From Saprospiraceae bacterium (GTDB taxonomy: Bacteria > Bacteroidota > Bacteroidia > Chitinophagales > Saprospiraceae): DNA of 47,681 nt. Location: contig JAGQWZ010000021.1 in assembly GCA_020436835.1 (NCBI GenBank), forward strand, positions 1-47,681, read 5' to 3'. Position numbers and translations under genes: made by a program. Below, piece after piece: positions 18,004 to 25,952 of the stretch. How positions within the stretch are numbered: position 1 is the stretch's first letter; each line of letters opens with the position of its first letter. A model generated the notes under the pieces. That model was not told the origin of the DNA. It ran no database searches and saw nothing but the letters and a program-made list of their open reading frames with translations.

Positions 18004-18101
18004 ATCTCTGGAATCAAGGGGATTATCGGCAAGAAACGCATCTCATTCCAAACTACCGGGCTTTCATTTGCGTTTAAGAACCGGATGTAAAGCAAATAAA
18101 T

Positions 18102-18827
18102 ATGCGAATCTTAACAATAATCGTCTTTAGCCTTCTCATTACCCCGCTTTCCCAGGCTCAAAAGCTGGGTGATCTCATGAAAAAAGCCAAGAAAGTTATC
18201 AACGGGGAAGGTCTTTCAGATGAAGAAATGGGCATGGGTTTGAAGGAAGCTCTCAACATAGGTACAGGAGAAGCAGTTGATTTTTTATCGGCAGAGGACG
18301 GGTTTTATAAGTCCGTGTATAAAATCGCATTGCCGGAAGAAGCACAACAAATTGTCAGTAAGATTTCAACACTACCTGGTTTCGGTGATTTTGAGTCTAA
18401 ATTGGTGGAAAGAATGAACCGGGCCGCAGAATTGGCAGCGAGTAAAGCCAAGCCAATCTTCCTGTCTGCTATCAAAGGATTAACCTTCAAAGACGTTACT
18501 AACATCCTGATGGGTGAGAAAGACGCGGCGACCCGCTACCTCGAGAGCACCACACAAGAGCAATTGTATGCTGAATTTCAGCCCGTTATCGCATCAGCCT
18601 TAGATGAGGTGAATGCGAGAAGCTTATGGAAGGATGCCGTGACCGCCTACAACAAGATACCTTTTGTAAAGAAGACTAATCCCGAACTGGATGATCATGT
18701 AACCAACCGGTCCCTGTTTGGACTTTTTAGTCTTATCGAGAAAAAGGAGGAGGGTATCCGGTCAGATGTAGGACAACGATCTTCTGAACTACTGAAGAAA
18801 GTTTTTGCCAAACAAGACAATTCCTGA
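18102..18827 (+). CDS. DUF4197 secreted protein
   Basis: This is a 241-residue protein with a signal peptide (MRILTIIVFSLLITPLSQA) and the full DUF4197 pattern. A helix-rich body contains GLKEALNIGTGEAVDFLS, then the loop YKSVYKIALPEE, and the sequence AIKGLTFKDVTNILMGEKDAATRYL with the conserved GLTFKD and D/G-x-x-AAT(R/D)Y features. The C-terminal half ends with LFGLFSLIEKKEEGIR, which is the family's conserved end. The family is common in Bacteroidota and Proteobacteria, exported, and of unknown function. It stands 98 bp after ada and about 140 bp before the SprB-OmpA gene, on the same strand. No terminator separates it from either neighbour. Confidence 0.88.
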   Translation: MRILTIIVFSLLITPLSQAQKLGDLMKKAKKVINGEGLSDEEMGMGLKEALNIGTGEAVDFLSAEDGFYKSVYKIALPEEAQQIVSKISTLPGFGDFESKLVERMNRAAELAASKAKPIFLSAIKGLTFKDVTNILMGEKDAATRYLESTTQEQLYAEFQPVIASALDEVNARSLWKDAVTAYNKIPFVKKTNPELDDHVTNRSLFGLFSLIEKKEEGIRSDVGQRSSELLKKVFAKQDNS

Positions 18828-18867
18828 TCTCCCGGTAATCTACAAATTATACTTTTTTCATAGATAT

Positions 18868-18875
18868 TATCTTTG
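18868..18875 (+). promoter_or_regulatory. Possible -7 box before the SprB-OmpA fusion gene
   Basis: TATCTTTG matches TAnnTTTG exactly, about 90 bp before the ATG at 18965. No TTG lies at the expected 17-23 base distance, so support is partial. Confidence 0.3.
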
Positions 18876-18964
18876 GCACCAACAATGAGTGCCTTGGCGT
18901 TATTATTGATGATTAACCGGAAGTGGTAACTTCAGATGCGTAGCACACTAAAATTAAATTTTCG

Positions 18965-21900
18965 ATGATTCGATTGATTACGATAATTCTTCTTCTCTTT
19001 TCCCAGCACCTGGCATCAATAGCCCAGGATGAACCCATGCGAGTGGAAAGAACTTCCGCCGTCAATCCCGATGCACCGGTCTATAATGTCCATGTGGACA
19101 AGGAAGGGGAGAAATGGGTCAGTAATTCGGAGGGATTGTGGCAGGTACACGCGGCAGACCTGGCTACCCCCGTCGTTGTGGGCAGTGCAGAAGAGTCATT
19201 ATTGAACCTGCCGGGTGGCAACGCAGATATCCGTTGGTTAAAAGGAGCAATCAATGATGAGTTAGGTGGAATCATCAGTGGAACGAATGTAATCAGTGCC
19301 GCCTACTATAACGAAGTTCAGGATCATCTTTGGATTGGTACGTCAGAAACCGGGATCTTCCTGTTTAGAACTCAACCCAACCTCAAATGGATCAAAGAAA
19401 TCAATAAACGGATGCCCAAACTCCGTTCGGAAAAAATAAACATGATCTATGTAGACGGTGAGGATGACCGTCATTTTATTGGAACAGACCAGGGAGTAAT
19501 CGCAGGAAGAGATGGCCGATGGGGTCTGGAGGAGCGCTATTTTCGATTTCAGGCAGTGGCAAACCGGGGGAAGGAAATATGGCTGCTTGCTGAGGACCTG
19601 ATCTGGGTAATCAGCCCGGAGGATCGTTGGCGAACGGTTGAAATAGACCCCGAAAAAGTTAGTGGCCCGATCAAGGACATCGCCTTTGACCGGGATGGAA
19701 AACTCTGGATCGCATCGGAATATCTCACCATGTTTGATGTGGACAACAATAAATACAAAGTATTCGATGGTGGTGACTATTTTACCAGCAGCGATGTGAA
19801 TTGTATCGCCGTGGATCCCGAAGGTGCCGTATGGGTAGGGACGCAGGACAAAGGACTGTATGTCATTGAGAAAGAATCGGCAATGACGGTCACCTGTTTG
19901 GTTGAAAAGGAGCTTTCTTGTGATCCAAATGTCAACGACGCTTCCCTCGTGGTCAAGATTAATGGTGGCCAACCACCTTATACGTACCAGTGGGATCAGG
20001 GACTCACGGGAGAAAATCCACAAAACCTGGCTGTCGGAACTTATTTGGTGACTGTGACGGATAGTCGGGGACAAGCCAAGGTAGCGGAAGGTGTGGTTCC
20101 GGATACCCGTCTCAGATTGACCGCTGCCCAAAATCGTGCACACAGTGAAGAGAAAAGGGGTGCCGCTCAGGCAACCGTGGAAGGAGGCAAACCCAAGTAC
20201 ACTTTCGTCTGGGACAACGGAGAAGTTGGACCTCAAGCCGAGCGTCTTGAGGCAGGTACTCACAGTGTGACAGTGACCGATGTCAATGGCTGTAAAGCCG
20301 AAACAACCGTCGAAATCAGCCGGGATGCCGCCGTACTCGCTGCCAATATTGTTCGTATTGGTGATGATCGCTGTGCAAAAAGTGACGTACACAGTATACA
20401 GGTCAACATTTCAGGAGGAATTTCTCCATATGATATTGCCTGGAGTGATCCTTCAATTTCCGGTGAGAAAGGAGAGGGAATAAAATCTGGAACTTATTTC
20501 GCTACGGTGACCGATGCACAGAATAATTCCGTGCAGGCATCAATTAATCTCCAGGAAATTGAAGTAATGAAAGCCAGCGCATCCCAGTTGCAGGCTGCAG
20601 ACCTGGAGGGGAATGATGGATCAGGATTGGTAGAAGTGACCGGAACAGAAGGTCGTCTTAAGTACCAGTGGGATAATGGAGAGTCAAAAGCAAGAGCACA
20701 GAAGCTGACGGCCGGTAGTCATAGTGTAACCGTCACTGATCAGAACGGGTGTACAGCCACTGCGACCGTTGAAATCACCCGGGAGGTTGCCGAACTTGCC
20801 TTATCCCTGGCACAAACATCAAAGAGCAAATGTGCCGGCGATGGCGGTAATAGCTTGCAGGCCATGGTGAAAGGAGGATCCGGCCCTTACAGCTATCAGT
20901 GGAGTGATAGCCAGCTATCGGGAACGGAAGTTTCGGGGGTCAAGGCGGGAGTCTATCATCTGACCGTTACCGATTCAAGGGGAGAAGCAATCACAGCATC
21001 AGTCAATGTGGAGAAAGTCGAACCTCTGACCGTGGAGGCTTCAGTGCATTCTGCCGCTACGGCAAATAATAATGATGGAAGAGCATCGGTTAGAGCATCC
21101 GGTGGGACGGGAAATTACACCTATGCCTGGAGTAATGGTGAAAGCAATCGTGAGGCAAACAGCCTGGCTCCGGGAACCCATCACGTGATGGTTACAGATG
21201 AAGCCGGTTGTGAAGCAAGTGCTACGGTGGAAATCGATGAAAACATTTCCGCAATGTCAGTCGTACTCAATCTCACCAGAGATTTGAAATGCAACGGAGC
21301 GAATAATGCAGCCCTTGAAGTCGTCGTCAAGGGAGGAAAAAGTCCATTTTCTTTCAACTGGAGTGATGCAGCTATCGCCGGAGAGAAAGCAGAAGGGCTG
21401 GGGAGTGGACAATATGCTGTAACAGTTTCCGATGCGGCAGGAAATGCGGTCAATGCCAGTATCGATGTGGTGGAACCGGAACCTTTGGTGGCTGAAGTTG
21501 TCGAGCAGAGAGGGGTAACGGATGAGGCCAGTAAGGACGGTAAGGCAGAAGTGAGAGTGAGTGGTGGTGCCGGAGGATATCAATTTCAGTGGGACAATGA
21601 GTTCACGGGGCAGAAGGTAGAAAATCTATCGTTGGGCGCCCATGAGGTGACGGTAACGGATGGCAATGGTTGTGAAGAAGTGGTCGCTTTTGAAACCAAA
21701 CAAAAGATCTTGCCCCAGCTCTCCCTCAACAGGCTACGCAGCGGACAGGTTGTTCAAATGCAGATGCTGCAATTTGATGCGGATAGCGTCAAAATAAATG
21801 AAAGCGCTGAACCTATCCTCGATGAAGTTTATGAATTCCTGAAGGATAATCCGGGTATTGTCATACGCATTGAAGGACATACAAACAATGTACCTCCTGA

Positions 21901-22105
21901 TGAATTCTGTGATAAATTGTCTACGGCCAGAGCCAAATCAGTTGCTGAATATATCGTACAGCAGGGAATTGCAGGTGAGCGGGTCTACTACCGGGGATAT
22001 GGAAAACGCCAACCGTTATATTCGAATCTGACCCCGGAAGGCAGGCGTCTGAATCAGCGGGTAGAAATCAAGATCCTGAATATCGGCGAAGACGATTCCG
22101 GTTGA
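18965..22105 (+). CDS. Surface protein fusing an N-terminal propeller, eight SprB repeats and a C-terminal OmpA domain
   Basis: This is a 1046-residue exported protein (signal peptide ending LASIAQ). Residues about 35-310 contain short WxSNSEGLW, HLWIGTSETG, KLWIASEYL and AVWVGTQDKGLY strands, typical of regulator-propeller (two-component-like) repeats. Eight SprB modules of roughly 75-80 residues follow (about 315-915), in four pairs. Within a pair a module with a conserved Cys (ELSCDPN, DRCAK, SKCAG, LKCNG) is followed by one without it. Residues about 930-1046 are an OmpA/Pal-like domain: LQFDADSVKINES, IRIEGHTNN, LSTARAKSVAEYI and GRRLNQRVEI. The usual Asp for diaminopimelate is Asn here (GHTNN), while the Arg is kept (STARAKS). 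The C-terminus should bind peptidoglycan, so the propeller and repeats are probably periplasmic or reach through the outer membrane. No T9SS tail is present. Confidence 0.85.
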   Translation: MIRLITIILLLFSQHLASIAQDEPMRVERTSAVNPDAPVYNVHVDKEGEKWVSNSEGLWQVHAADLATPVVVGSAEESLLNLPGGNADIRWLKGAINDELGGIISGTNVISAAYYNEVQDHLWIGTSETGIFLFRTQPNLKWIKEINKRMPKLRSEKINMIYVDGEDDRHFIGTDQGVIAGRDGRWGLEERYFRFQAVANRGKEIWLLAEDLIWVISPEDRWRTVEIDPEKVSGPIKDIAFDRDGKLWIASEYLTMFDVDNNKYKVFDGGDYFTSSDVNCIAVDPEGAVWVGTQDKGLYVIEKESAMTVTCLVEKELSCDPNVNDASLVVKINGGQPPYTYQWDQGLTGENPQNLAVGTYLVTVTDSRGQAKVAEGVVPDTRLRLTAAQNRAHSEEKRGAAQATVEGGKPKYTFVWDNGEVGPQAERLEAGTHSVTVTDVNGCKAETTVEISRDAAVLAANIVRIGDDRCAKSDVHSIQVNISGGISPYDIAWSDPSISGEKGEGIKSGTYFATVTDAQNNSVQASINLQEIEVMKASASQLQAADLEGNDGSGLVEVTGTEGRLKYQWDNGESKARAQKLTAGSHSVTVTDQNGCTATATVEITREVAELALSLAQTSKSKCAGDGGNSLQAMVKGGSGPYSYQWSDSQLSGTEVSGVKAGVYHLTVTDSRGEAITASVNVEKVEPLTVEASVHSAATANNNDGRASVRASGGTGNYTYAWSNGESNREANSLAPGTHHVMVTDEAGCEASATVEIDENISAMSVVLNLTRDLKCNGANNAALEVVVKGGKSPFSFNWSDAAIAGEKAEGLGSGQYAVTVSDAAGNAVNASIDVVEPEPLVAEVVEQRGVTDEASKDGKAEVRVSGGAGGYQFQWDNEFTGQKVENLSLGAHEVTVTDGNGCEEVVAFETKQKILPQLSLNRLRSGQVVQMQMLQFDADSVKINESAEPILDEVYEFLKDNPGIVIRIEGHTNNVPPDEFCDKLSTARAKSVAEYIVQQGIAGERVYYRGYGKRQPLYSNLTPEGRRLNQRVEIKILNIGEDDSG

Positions 22106-22181
22106 TGATCTTGGCACATCAGTATATTGGCAAGGTTTAGCTTGTGATCGATGATACCGATACCAGGCAAGATCAGTGTAG

Positions 22182-23081
22182 TTAACCATCAAAAGAAAAG
22201 TTTGAATACCAGGCAAAGTGCTCGTCCGTGATCTTGTCCTTGTTTGACCTCAAATACTCCAAATAAGCATTGGCAACCGGGGATAATTTTTTGTTCTTAA
22301 GCCAGATCAACCGCCAGTGGGTTACTAAAGGAAGCCCCTTAGCAGAAATAATAAACATTTGTTTACTCTTTAATTCATTCTTTATTCCAATAAGAGGAAT
22401 GATGGAATATCCAAGATCCGCTATCACTGCTTGTTTCACTGCCTCATTTGAAGTCAACTCGATACTCTTTCGGGCGGTATGGTCTTCAAAATATTTATCC
22501 ATGGCACTCCGGGTAGCGGAACCCGGTTCACGATAAATGAGCGATCGGTTTTTCTGTAGTTTCGGAGTACTACTCACCAGAAAGAGTTTATTTTCGAGCA
22601 GTAATTCCTCCTGAATTTCAAGGCCTCGGGGCAATACCGAAACCAAAGCAAAATCTATTTCATTATTTTCTAAATGCTTTAGAACGGTGGTTTTATTAGA
22701 CACATCCAAGGTTAAATCTATATCTGGATGCTTGTGTAAAAATCCACTGAGAAAGTACGGTATAACATATTTTCCCGTCGAGGCGGAAGAAATTCTCAAA
22801 TTGCCGGTTAGTAAACCCCGAAAATCCTTCGTCTTATTGATGAGGGCATCTGCCTCTTTAAGTACATTTTCTGCAATTTCCGCGATTGATTTTCCAAAAT
22901 CGGTCACATAGAGCTTCTTACCAATGACCTCTGTAAGCGGGATATCAAATTGTTTCTGAAAATTTTTGAGCTGAATAGACACAGCCGGTTGGGTCATATG
23001 CAATTTCTCGGAAGCTTTGGTGATGCTTTCTTGCTTTACGACTTCAAGGAATATCTGTAACTGATGCAGGGTATAGTTCAT
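22182..23081 (-). CDS. LysR-family transcriptional regulator
   Basis: This is a 299-residue DNA-binding regulator. I start it at ATG 23081 (MNYTLHQLQIFLEVV); two more codons upstream open only on TTG. The N-terminal winged helix is clear (VVKQESITKASEKLHMTQPAVSIQLKNFQ), and residues about 88-299 form the two-lobed effector domain (GNLRISSASTGKYVIPYFL, then DIDLTLDVSNKTTVLKHLENNEIDFALVS). Effector specificity cannot be told. The gene is divergent from a small membrane protein, a coiled-coil protein and isocitrate dehydrogenase. A 14-bp perfect dyad (23087-23100) ends 5 bp before its start codon and recurs before icd. This suggests autoregulation and control of icd; it is inference from position. 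Confidence 0.92.
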   Translation of the reverse strand: MNYTLHQLQIFLEVVKQESITKASEKLHMTQPAVSIQLKNFQKQFDIPLTEVIGKKLYVTDFGKSIAEIAENVLKEADALINKTKDFRGLLTGNLRISSASTGKYVIPYFLSGFLHKHPDIDLTLDVSNKTTVLKHLENNEIDFALVSVLPRGLEIQEELLLENKLFLVSSTPKLQKNRSLIYREPGSATRSAMDKYFEDHTARKSIELTSNEAVKQAVIADLGYSIIPLIGIKNELKSKQMFIISAKGLPLVTHWRLIWLKNKKLSPVANAYLEYLRSNKDKITDEHFAWYSNFSFDG

Positions 23082-23086
23082 AGCCA

Positions 23087-23100
23087 ATACTTATAAGTAT
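23087..23100. promoter_or_regulatory. Putative LysR operator, site 1 (perfect 14-bp dyad)
   Basis: ATACTTATAAGTAT is its own reverse complement and resembles the ATAC-Nx-GTAT form known for LysR-family sites such as those of BenM and CatM, which have a 7-base spacer rather than 6. It lies 5 bp upstream of the lysR start. A copy with one mismatch precedes icd (24038-24051). Confidence 0.55.
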
Positions 23101-23399
23101 GTCCTGGGAGACCGTAACATTCAAATTGAGTGTCTAGAATGTGTCTTCTCATCTAATTAAAGGTAGAGATAATGCTGGATTCAGGCGTGGAGATTCGTCC
23201 ATGAGGAAATTTACCGGCATACCCTTTCACGATTACATCCTGCTCCAGGAAACCCACCTGCTGACAAAATACAACCGGCTGTCATCAATTTTCGTGTGGC
23301 ATTCTAATCATAAACAATATTTATGTTAATCATAATAAAGATAAATTTATTTTATGTTTAATAAATGCCATTTTTGCTTCAGAAATTGAAAAACACAAT
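23101..23399. other. Divergent region between lysR and the small membrane protein gene
   Basis: This gap of about 300 bp holds a 23-bp relic of the MITE end at 23110-23132 and a CATAAA-N5-TTTATG inverted repeat at 23309-23325. It then becomes very AT-rich up to the ATG at 23400. A 62-codon frame at 23141-23329 has no family resemblance or export signal and is not called. Confidence 0.4.
23110..23132 (+). repeat. Relic of a MITE terminal repeat
   Basis: This 23-base stretch matches 28166-28188, the left end of the palindromic element, at all but one position (GACCGTAAC instead of GACTGTAAC). The sequence beyond it diverges and no right end is found nearby, so this is a solo end or decayed copy. 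Confidence 0.55.
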
Positions 23400-23675
23400 A
23401 TGAAAAAAGAAACGAGCAACTATCAACAAACACTTCAAAAGCCACTCAGTGGCGTTCCGGGTTTGCACCGGCTAAACCTGATCAAATTTGCAGTCCCGGG
23501 CAAATCCTGGCTAAACCTGATCGGTCACATCGGTATATTTCTCACCTGGTGGATACTGATTGCAATGAATGACTACCTCTTCTGGGAAGAGGCTTTGATA
23601 TGTTCAGCCATCATTTTCAGTCTGCTGTTCTTTAGGGCAGTCGAGCAAAATGATCCTTTTAGACCTTTGAATTAA
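23400..23675 (+). CDS. Small membrane protein of unknown function
   Basis: This is a 91-residue protein with a polar, Lys/Gln-rich N-terminus of about 35 residues and two hydrophobic helices (about 39-58 and 63-80), so both ends should lie on the same side of the membrane. I recognise no family. An exact 14-bp direct repeat (23470-23483 and 23509-23522) lies in frame and gives RLNLI then WLNLI, a local duplication in the run-up to the first helix. It is the first of three genes running toward isocitrate dehydrogenase, 31 bp before the next, and is divergent from lysR. A role tied to that regulon is a guess from position. Confidence 0.6.
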   Translation: MKKETSNYQQTLQKPLSGVPGLHRLNLIKFAVPGKSWLNLIGHIGIFLTWWILIAMNDYLFWEEALICSAIIFSLLFFRAVEQNDPFRPLN

Positions 23676-23706
23676 TCACATTTCCTAAATCAAATAAATT
23701 TTAATC

Positions 23707-24027
23707 ATGATTTCAAACGAAGTAATACAAGGAGTAAATGTTGTTAATGAAACACTCAGAACTTCTGAAGCAAGGGATATTATATCCGGCATAATTGATA
23801 AGCAAATTAATTTCTACAAACTGCAGCACTTCAGAGAGTGGATCGGTAATCACTACACAGAAAGTTATCAGTTAGATGAGAAAATAAACCAATTGGAGGA
23901 GCAGAAGCAAAATCTTATGGAGATGATTGAAGAGGCCACCCGAGCCAAAAAAGAAGTACACATTAACTGCCTTATTGAGTTGGAAATAGAATATGAGCCG
24001 GAATTCAGTCTGTTGAAATCGGCATGA
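23707..24027 (+). CDS. Small coiled-coil protein of unknown function
   Basis: This is a 106-residue, mainly helical, acidic, soluble protein with no signal peptide. Residues about 55-85 (LDEKINQLEEQKQNLMEMIEE) look like a coiled coil. The N-terminal half has a helix pattern (VVNETLRTSEARDIISGIIDKQINFYKL) that could be a helical hairpin. His occurs at several places (KLQHFREWIGNHYTES). I recognise no family. It lies between the small membrane protein and icd, 50 bp before icd, and the LysR-type dyad sits in that last gap. Its C-terminal tail (LIELEIEYEPEFSLLK) is very acidic. Confidence 0.6.
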   Translation: MISNEVIQGVNVVNETLRTSEARDIISGIIDKQINFYKLQHFREWIGNHYTESYQLDEKINQLEEQKQNLMEMIEEATRAKKEVHINCLIELEIEYEPEFSLLKSA

Positions 24028-24037
24028 TTACTTTCTG

Positions 24038-24051
24038 ATTCTTATAAGTAT
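24038..24051. promoter_or_regulatory. Putative LysR operator, site 2, upstream of icd
   Basis: ATTCTTATAAGTAT differs at one position from the perfect dyad at 23087-23100. It ends 26 bp before the icd start and begins 10 bp after the preceding gene's stop codon. Two such rare matches flanking the same cluster support a shared regulator. Confidence 0.55.
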
Positions 24052-24077
24052 TTCACCAAAAAAAATAGAAATTAAAT

Positions 24078-25592
24078 ATGAGCACAGGCTTATTATATAG
24101 AGAAATAAGTAAAACGAAATCCGAAAAAGCAGTTAAAATTGCTGTTTCCCAGGGTGATGGTATCGGACCTGAAATAATGCAGGCTACCCTCAACATCCTG
24201 CAAGCGGCTGGCGCTAACATTGAACCTGAATTTATTGATCTGGGACAGAAAGTGTATTTAGCCGGAAATTCAGCAGGGATAGATTCAGAAGCGTGGGATA
24301 TTATCAAACGAAACAAGGTCATTCTCAAAGCGCCCATCAGCACTCCCCAGGGAAAAGGCTACAAGAGCCTAAATGTGACTTTGCGGAAATCCCTAGGCTT
24401 ATTTGCCAATGTAAGACCGGTAGCCGCTCTGGATCCATTCATTTCTACTGGTCACCGGAATATGGATGTAGTAATTATCAGAGAGAACGAAGAGGACCTT
24501 TACGCCGGTATCGAGCACCAACAGACGAGTGATGTGGTGCAGTGTTTAAAACTGATTACAAGACCCGGTTGTGAGAGGATCATTCGATATGCCTTTGAAT
24601 ATGCCCGGGTCTATCGTCGAAAAAAAGTTACCTGCATGTTGAAAGATAACATCATGAAGCTGACTGATGGCCTCTTCCACCGGGTTTTTGATGAGATTGC
24701 TCAGGAATATCCGGAAATCAAGAGCGAGACTCAAATTATAGACATCGGTGCAGCCAAGCTGGCAGCAAATCCTGAAAACTATGATGTGGTCGTCACCTCG
24801 AATCTATATGGAGATATTATTTCTGATATCGTCGCCGAAATTGCAGGATCAGTGGGACTGGCAGGCTCTGCAAACATCGGGAGGGAGGCCGCCATGTTTG
24901 AGGCGATCCATGGATCCGCTCCGGATATTGCCGGATTTAATATAGCCAATCCTTCCGGACTTATTAACGCCGCGGTGATGATGCTGGCCCACATAGGTCA
25001 AAATGAAATTGCCGATAAGGTGCGAAATGCATGGCTGGCTACGATTGAAGATGGGTACCATACGGCAGATATATTTAAGGAAGGTCGAAGTAAAAAATGT
25101 GTAAATACCCAGGAATTTGCCGACGAAGTGATCCGAAGATTAGGGGATGTTCCGAGAGTGCTGGAGGTAAGCCATCTTGGCAATGGGACAGGTAAGATAC
25201 GGATGAAAGAATATCAGCGACCAAAGATGCACAAATCGCTGGTTGGTACCGATGTCTTCCTGGATTGGCAGGGATCGGACCCCAACGAACTCGGTTCAAA
25301 ATTGGCCAATCTCGATACTCCGGGAATTAAACTGAAAATGATCACGAACCGGGGGGTCAAAGTTTATCCAGGAGGTATGGATCAGACTTACTGCACGGAT
25401 CATTGGCGGTGCCGTTTTGTATCACGGGAAGCAAATACTTCGACATCAGGTCTCTCTTATCCTGGTATAAGCTACCTCCAGGTATTGTCCTTGCTCACAA
25501 AACTAGTAATAGACGGATATGATATTATTAAGACAGAAAATCTGTACGAATTTGATGGCCAACCGGCTTTTTCCCTGGGCCAGGGTGAATAG
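24078..25592 (+). CDS. icd: NADP-dependent isocitrate dehydrogenase, Thermus-type with C-terminal extension
   Basis: This enzyme of the tricarboxylic acid cycle oxidises isocitrate to 2-oxoglutarate and CO2. Residues about 18-350 form the dehydrogenase core: GDGIGPEI (27-34), the substrate-binding TLRKSLGLFANVRP (101-114), the RENEEDLYAGIEH segment (135-147), NLYGDIISDIVAEI with the metal-binding Asp residues, and the EAIHGSAPDIAG nucleotide loop. The protein is 504 residues, with about 150 more at the C-terminus than the isopropylmalate dehydrogenase type. This matches the Thermus thermophilus/Rickettsia group. NADP rather than NAD use follows from that group and is not proved here. It is the last of a three-gene run, has a strong terminator (25630-25667), and is preceded by the LysR-like dyad. 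Confidence 0.94.
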   Translation: MSTGLLYREISKTKSEKAVKIAVSQGDGIGPEIMQATLNILQAAGANIEPEFIDLGQKVYLAGNSAGIDSEAWDIIKRNKVILKAPISTPQGKGYKSLNVTLRKSLGLFANVRPVAALDPFISTGHRNMDVVIIRENEEDLYAGIEHQQTSDVVQCLKLITRPGCERIIRYAFEYARVYRRKKVTCMLKDNIMKLTDGLFHRVFDEIAQEYPEIKSETQIIDIGAAKLAANPENYDVVVTSNLYGDIISDIVAEIAGSVGLAGSANIGREAAMFEAIHGSAPDIAGFNIANPSGLINAAVMMLAHIGQNEIADKVRNAWLATIEDGYHTADIFKEGRSKKCVNTQEFADEVIRRLGDVPRVLEVSHLGNGTGKIRMKEYQRPKMHKSLVGTDVFLDWQGSDPNELGSKLANLDTPGIKLKMITNRGVKVYPGGMDQTYCTDHWRCRFVSREANTSTSGLSYPGISYLQVLSLLTKLVIDGYDIIKTENLYEFDGQPAFSLGQGE

Positions 25593-25629
25593 AGCTTCTG
25601 AAGAGGTTGAAAATCAGGGATAGATCTTA

Positions 25630-25667
25630 GTGTCACAAACAATTAGCCTGTTTGTGACACTCTTTTT
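25630..25667 (+). terminator. Rho-independent terminator after icd
   Basis: GTGTCACAAACA (25630-25641) and TGTTTGTGACAC (25649-25660) form a perfect 12-bp stem with a 7-base loop, followed by TCTTTTT. Confidence 0.9.
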
Positions 25668-25697
25668 GGCTAAGTCTTGTCTTGCATACTTTATCAC

Positions 25698-25731
25698 AAA
25701 AAAAAAAACCTGATAATCAATGATTACCAGG
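25698..25731 (-). terminator. Rho-independent terminator of the initiator tRNA
   Basis: On the minus strand an 11-bp stem (one mismatch, one-base loop in the DNA dyad) at 25709-25731 is followed by eleven T (25708-25698). It lies 10 bases after the tRNA 3' end. Confidence 0.85.
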
Positions 25732-25740
25732 CTGTCTTTG

Positions 25741-25813
<73 letters not shown>

Positions 25814-25840
25814 ATATTAATCCTTCCTCTGAAGGGATGG

Positions 25841-25871
25841 CAAATATATAACTTTTTTCCGACTGGAAAAG
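25841..25871 (-). promoter_or_regulatory. Promoter of the initiator tRNA
   Basis: On the minus strand TATATTTG (25848-25841) matches the -7 box exactly, with TTTT at the -33 position 19 bases upstream. The predicted transcript starts about 20 bases before the mature 5' end. Confidence 0.6.
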
Positions 25872-25902
25872 TTCAGCTGAAATATTCCTTTAAATATCCG
25901 AT

Positions 25903-25937
25903 CTGGCAAAATTCAGAAAGATGTACGATATTGCCAG
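25903..25937 (+). repeat. Inverted repeat before the secreted two-lobed protein
   Basis: CTGGCAA (25903-25909) and TTGCCAG (25931-25937) are perfect complements 21 bases apart, ending 15 bp before the ATG at 25953. This could be an operator or a leader structure. Confidence 0.3.
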
Positions 25938-25952
25938 ACAAATGCTCATTAT

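Noticed and set aside
19343-20392. A 349-codon open frame on the minus strand inside the SprB-OmpA gene
   Set aside because: It is antisense to clear propeller and SprB domains, its translation has no family pattern, and the repeat-rich codons of the plus strand explain its length.
23141-23329. A 62-codon plus-strand frame next to the MITE relic
   Set aside because: No start context, no family, and it starts just after the MITE relic in a control region.
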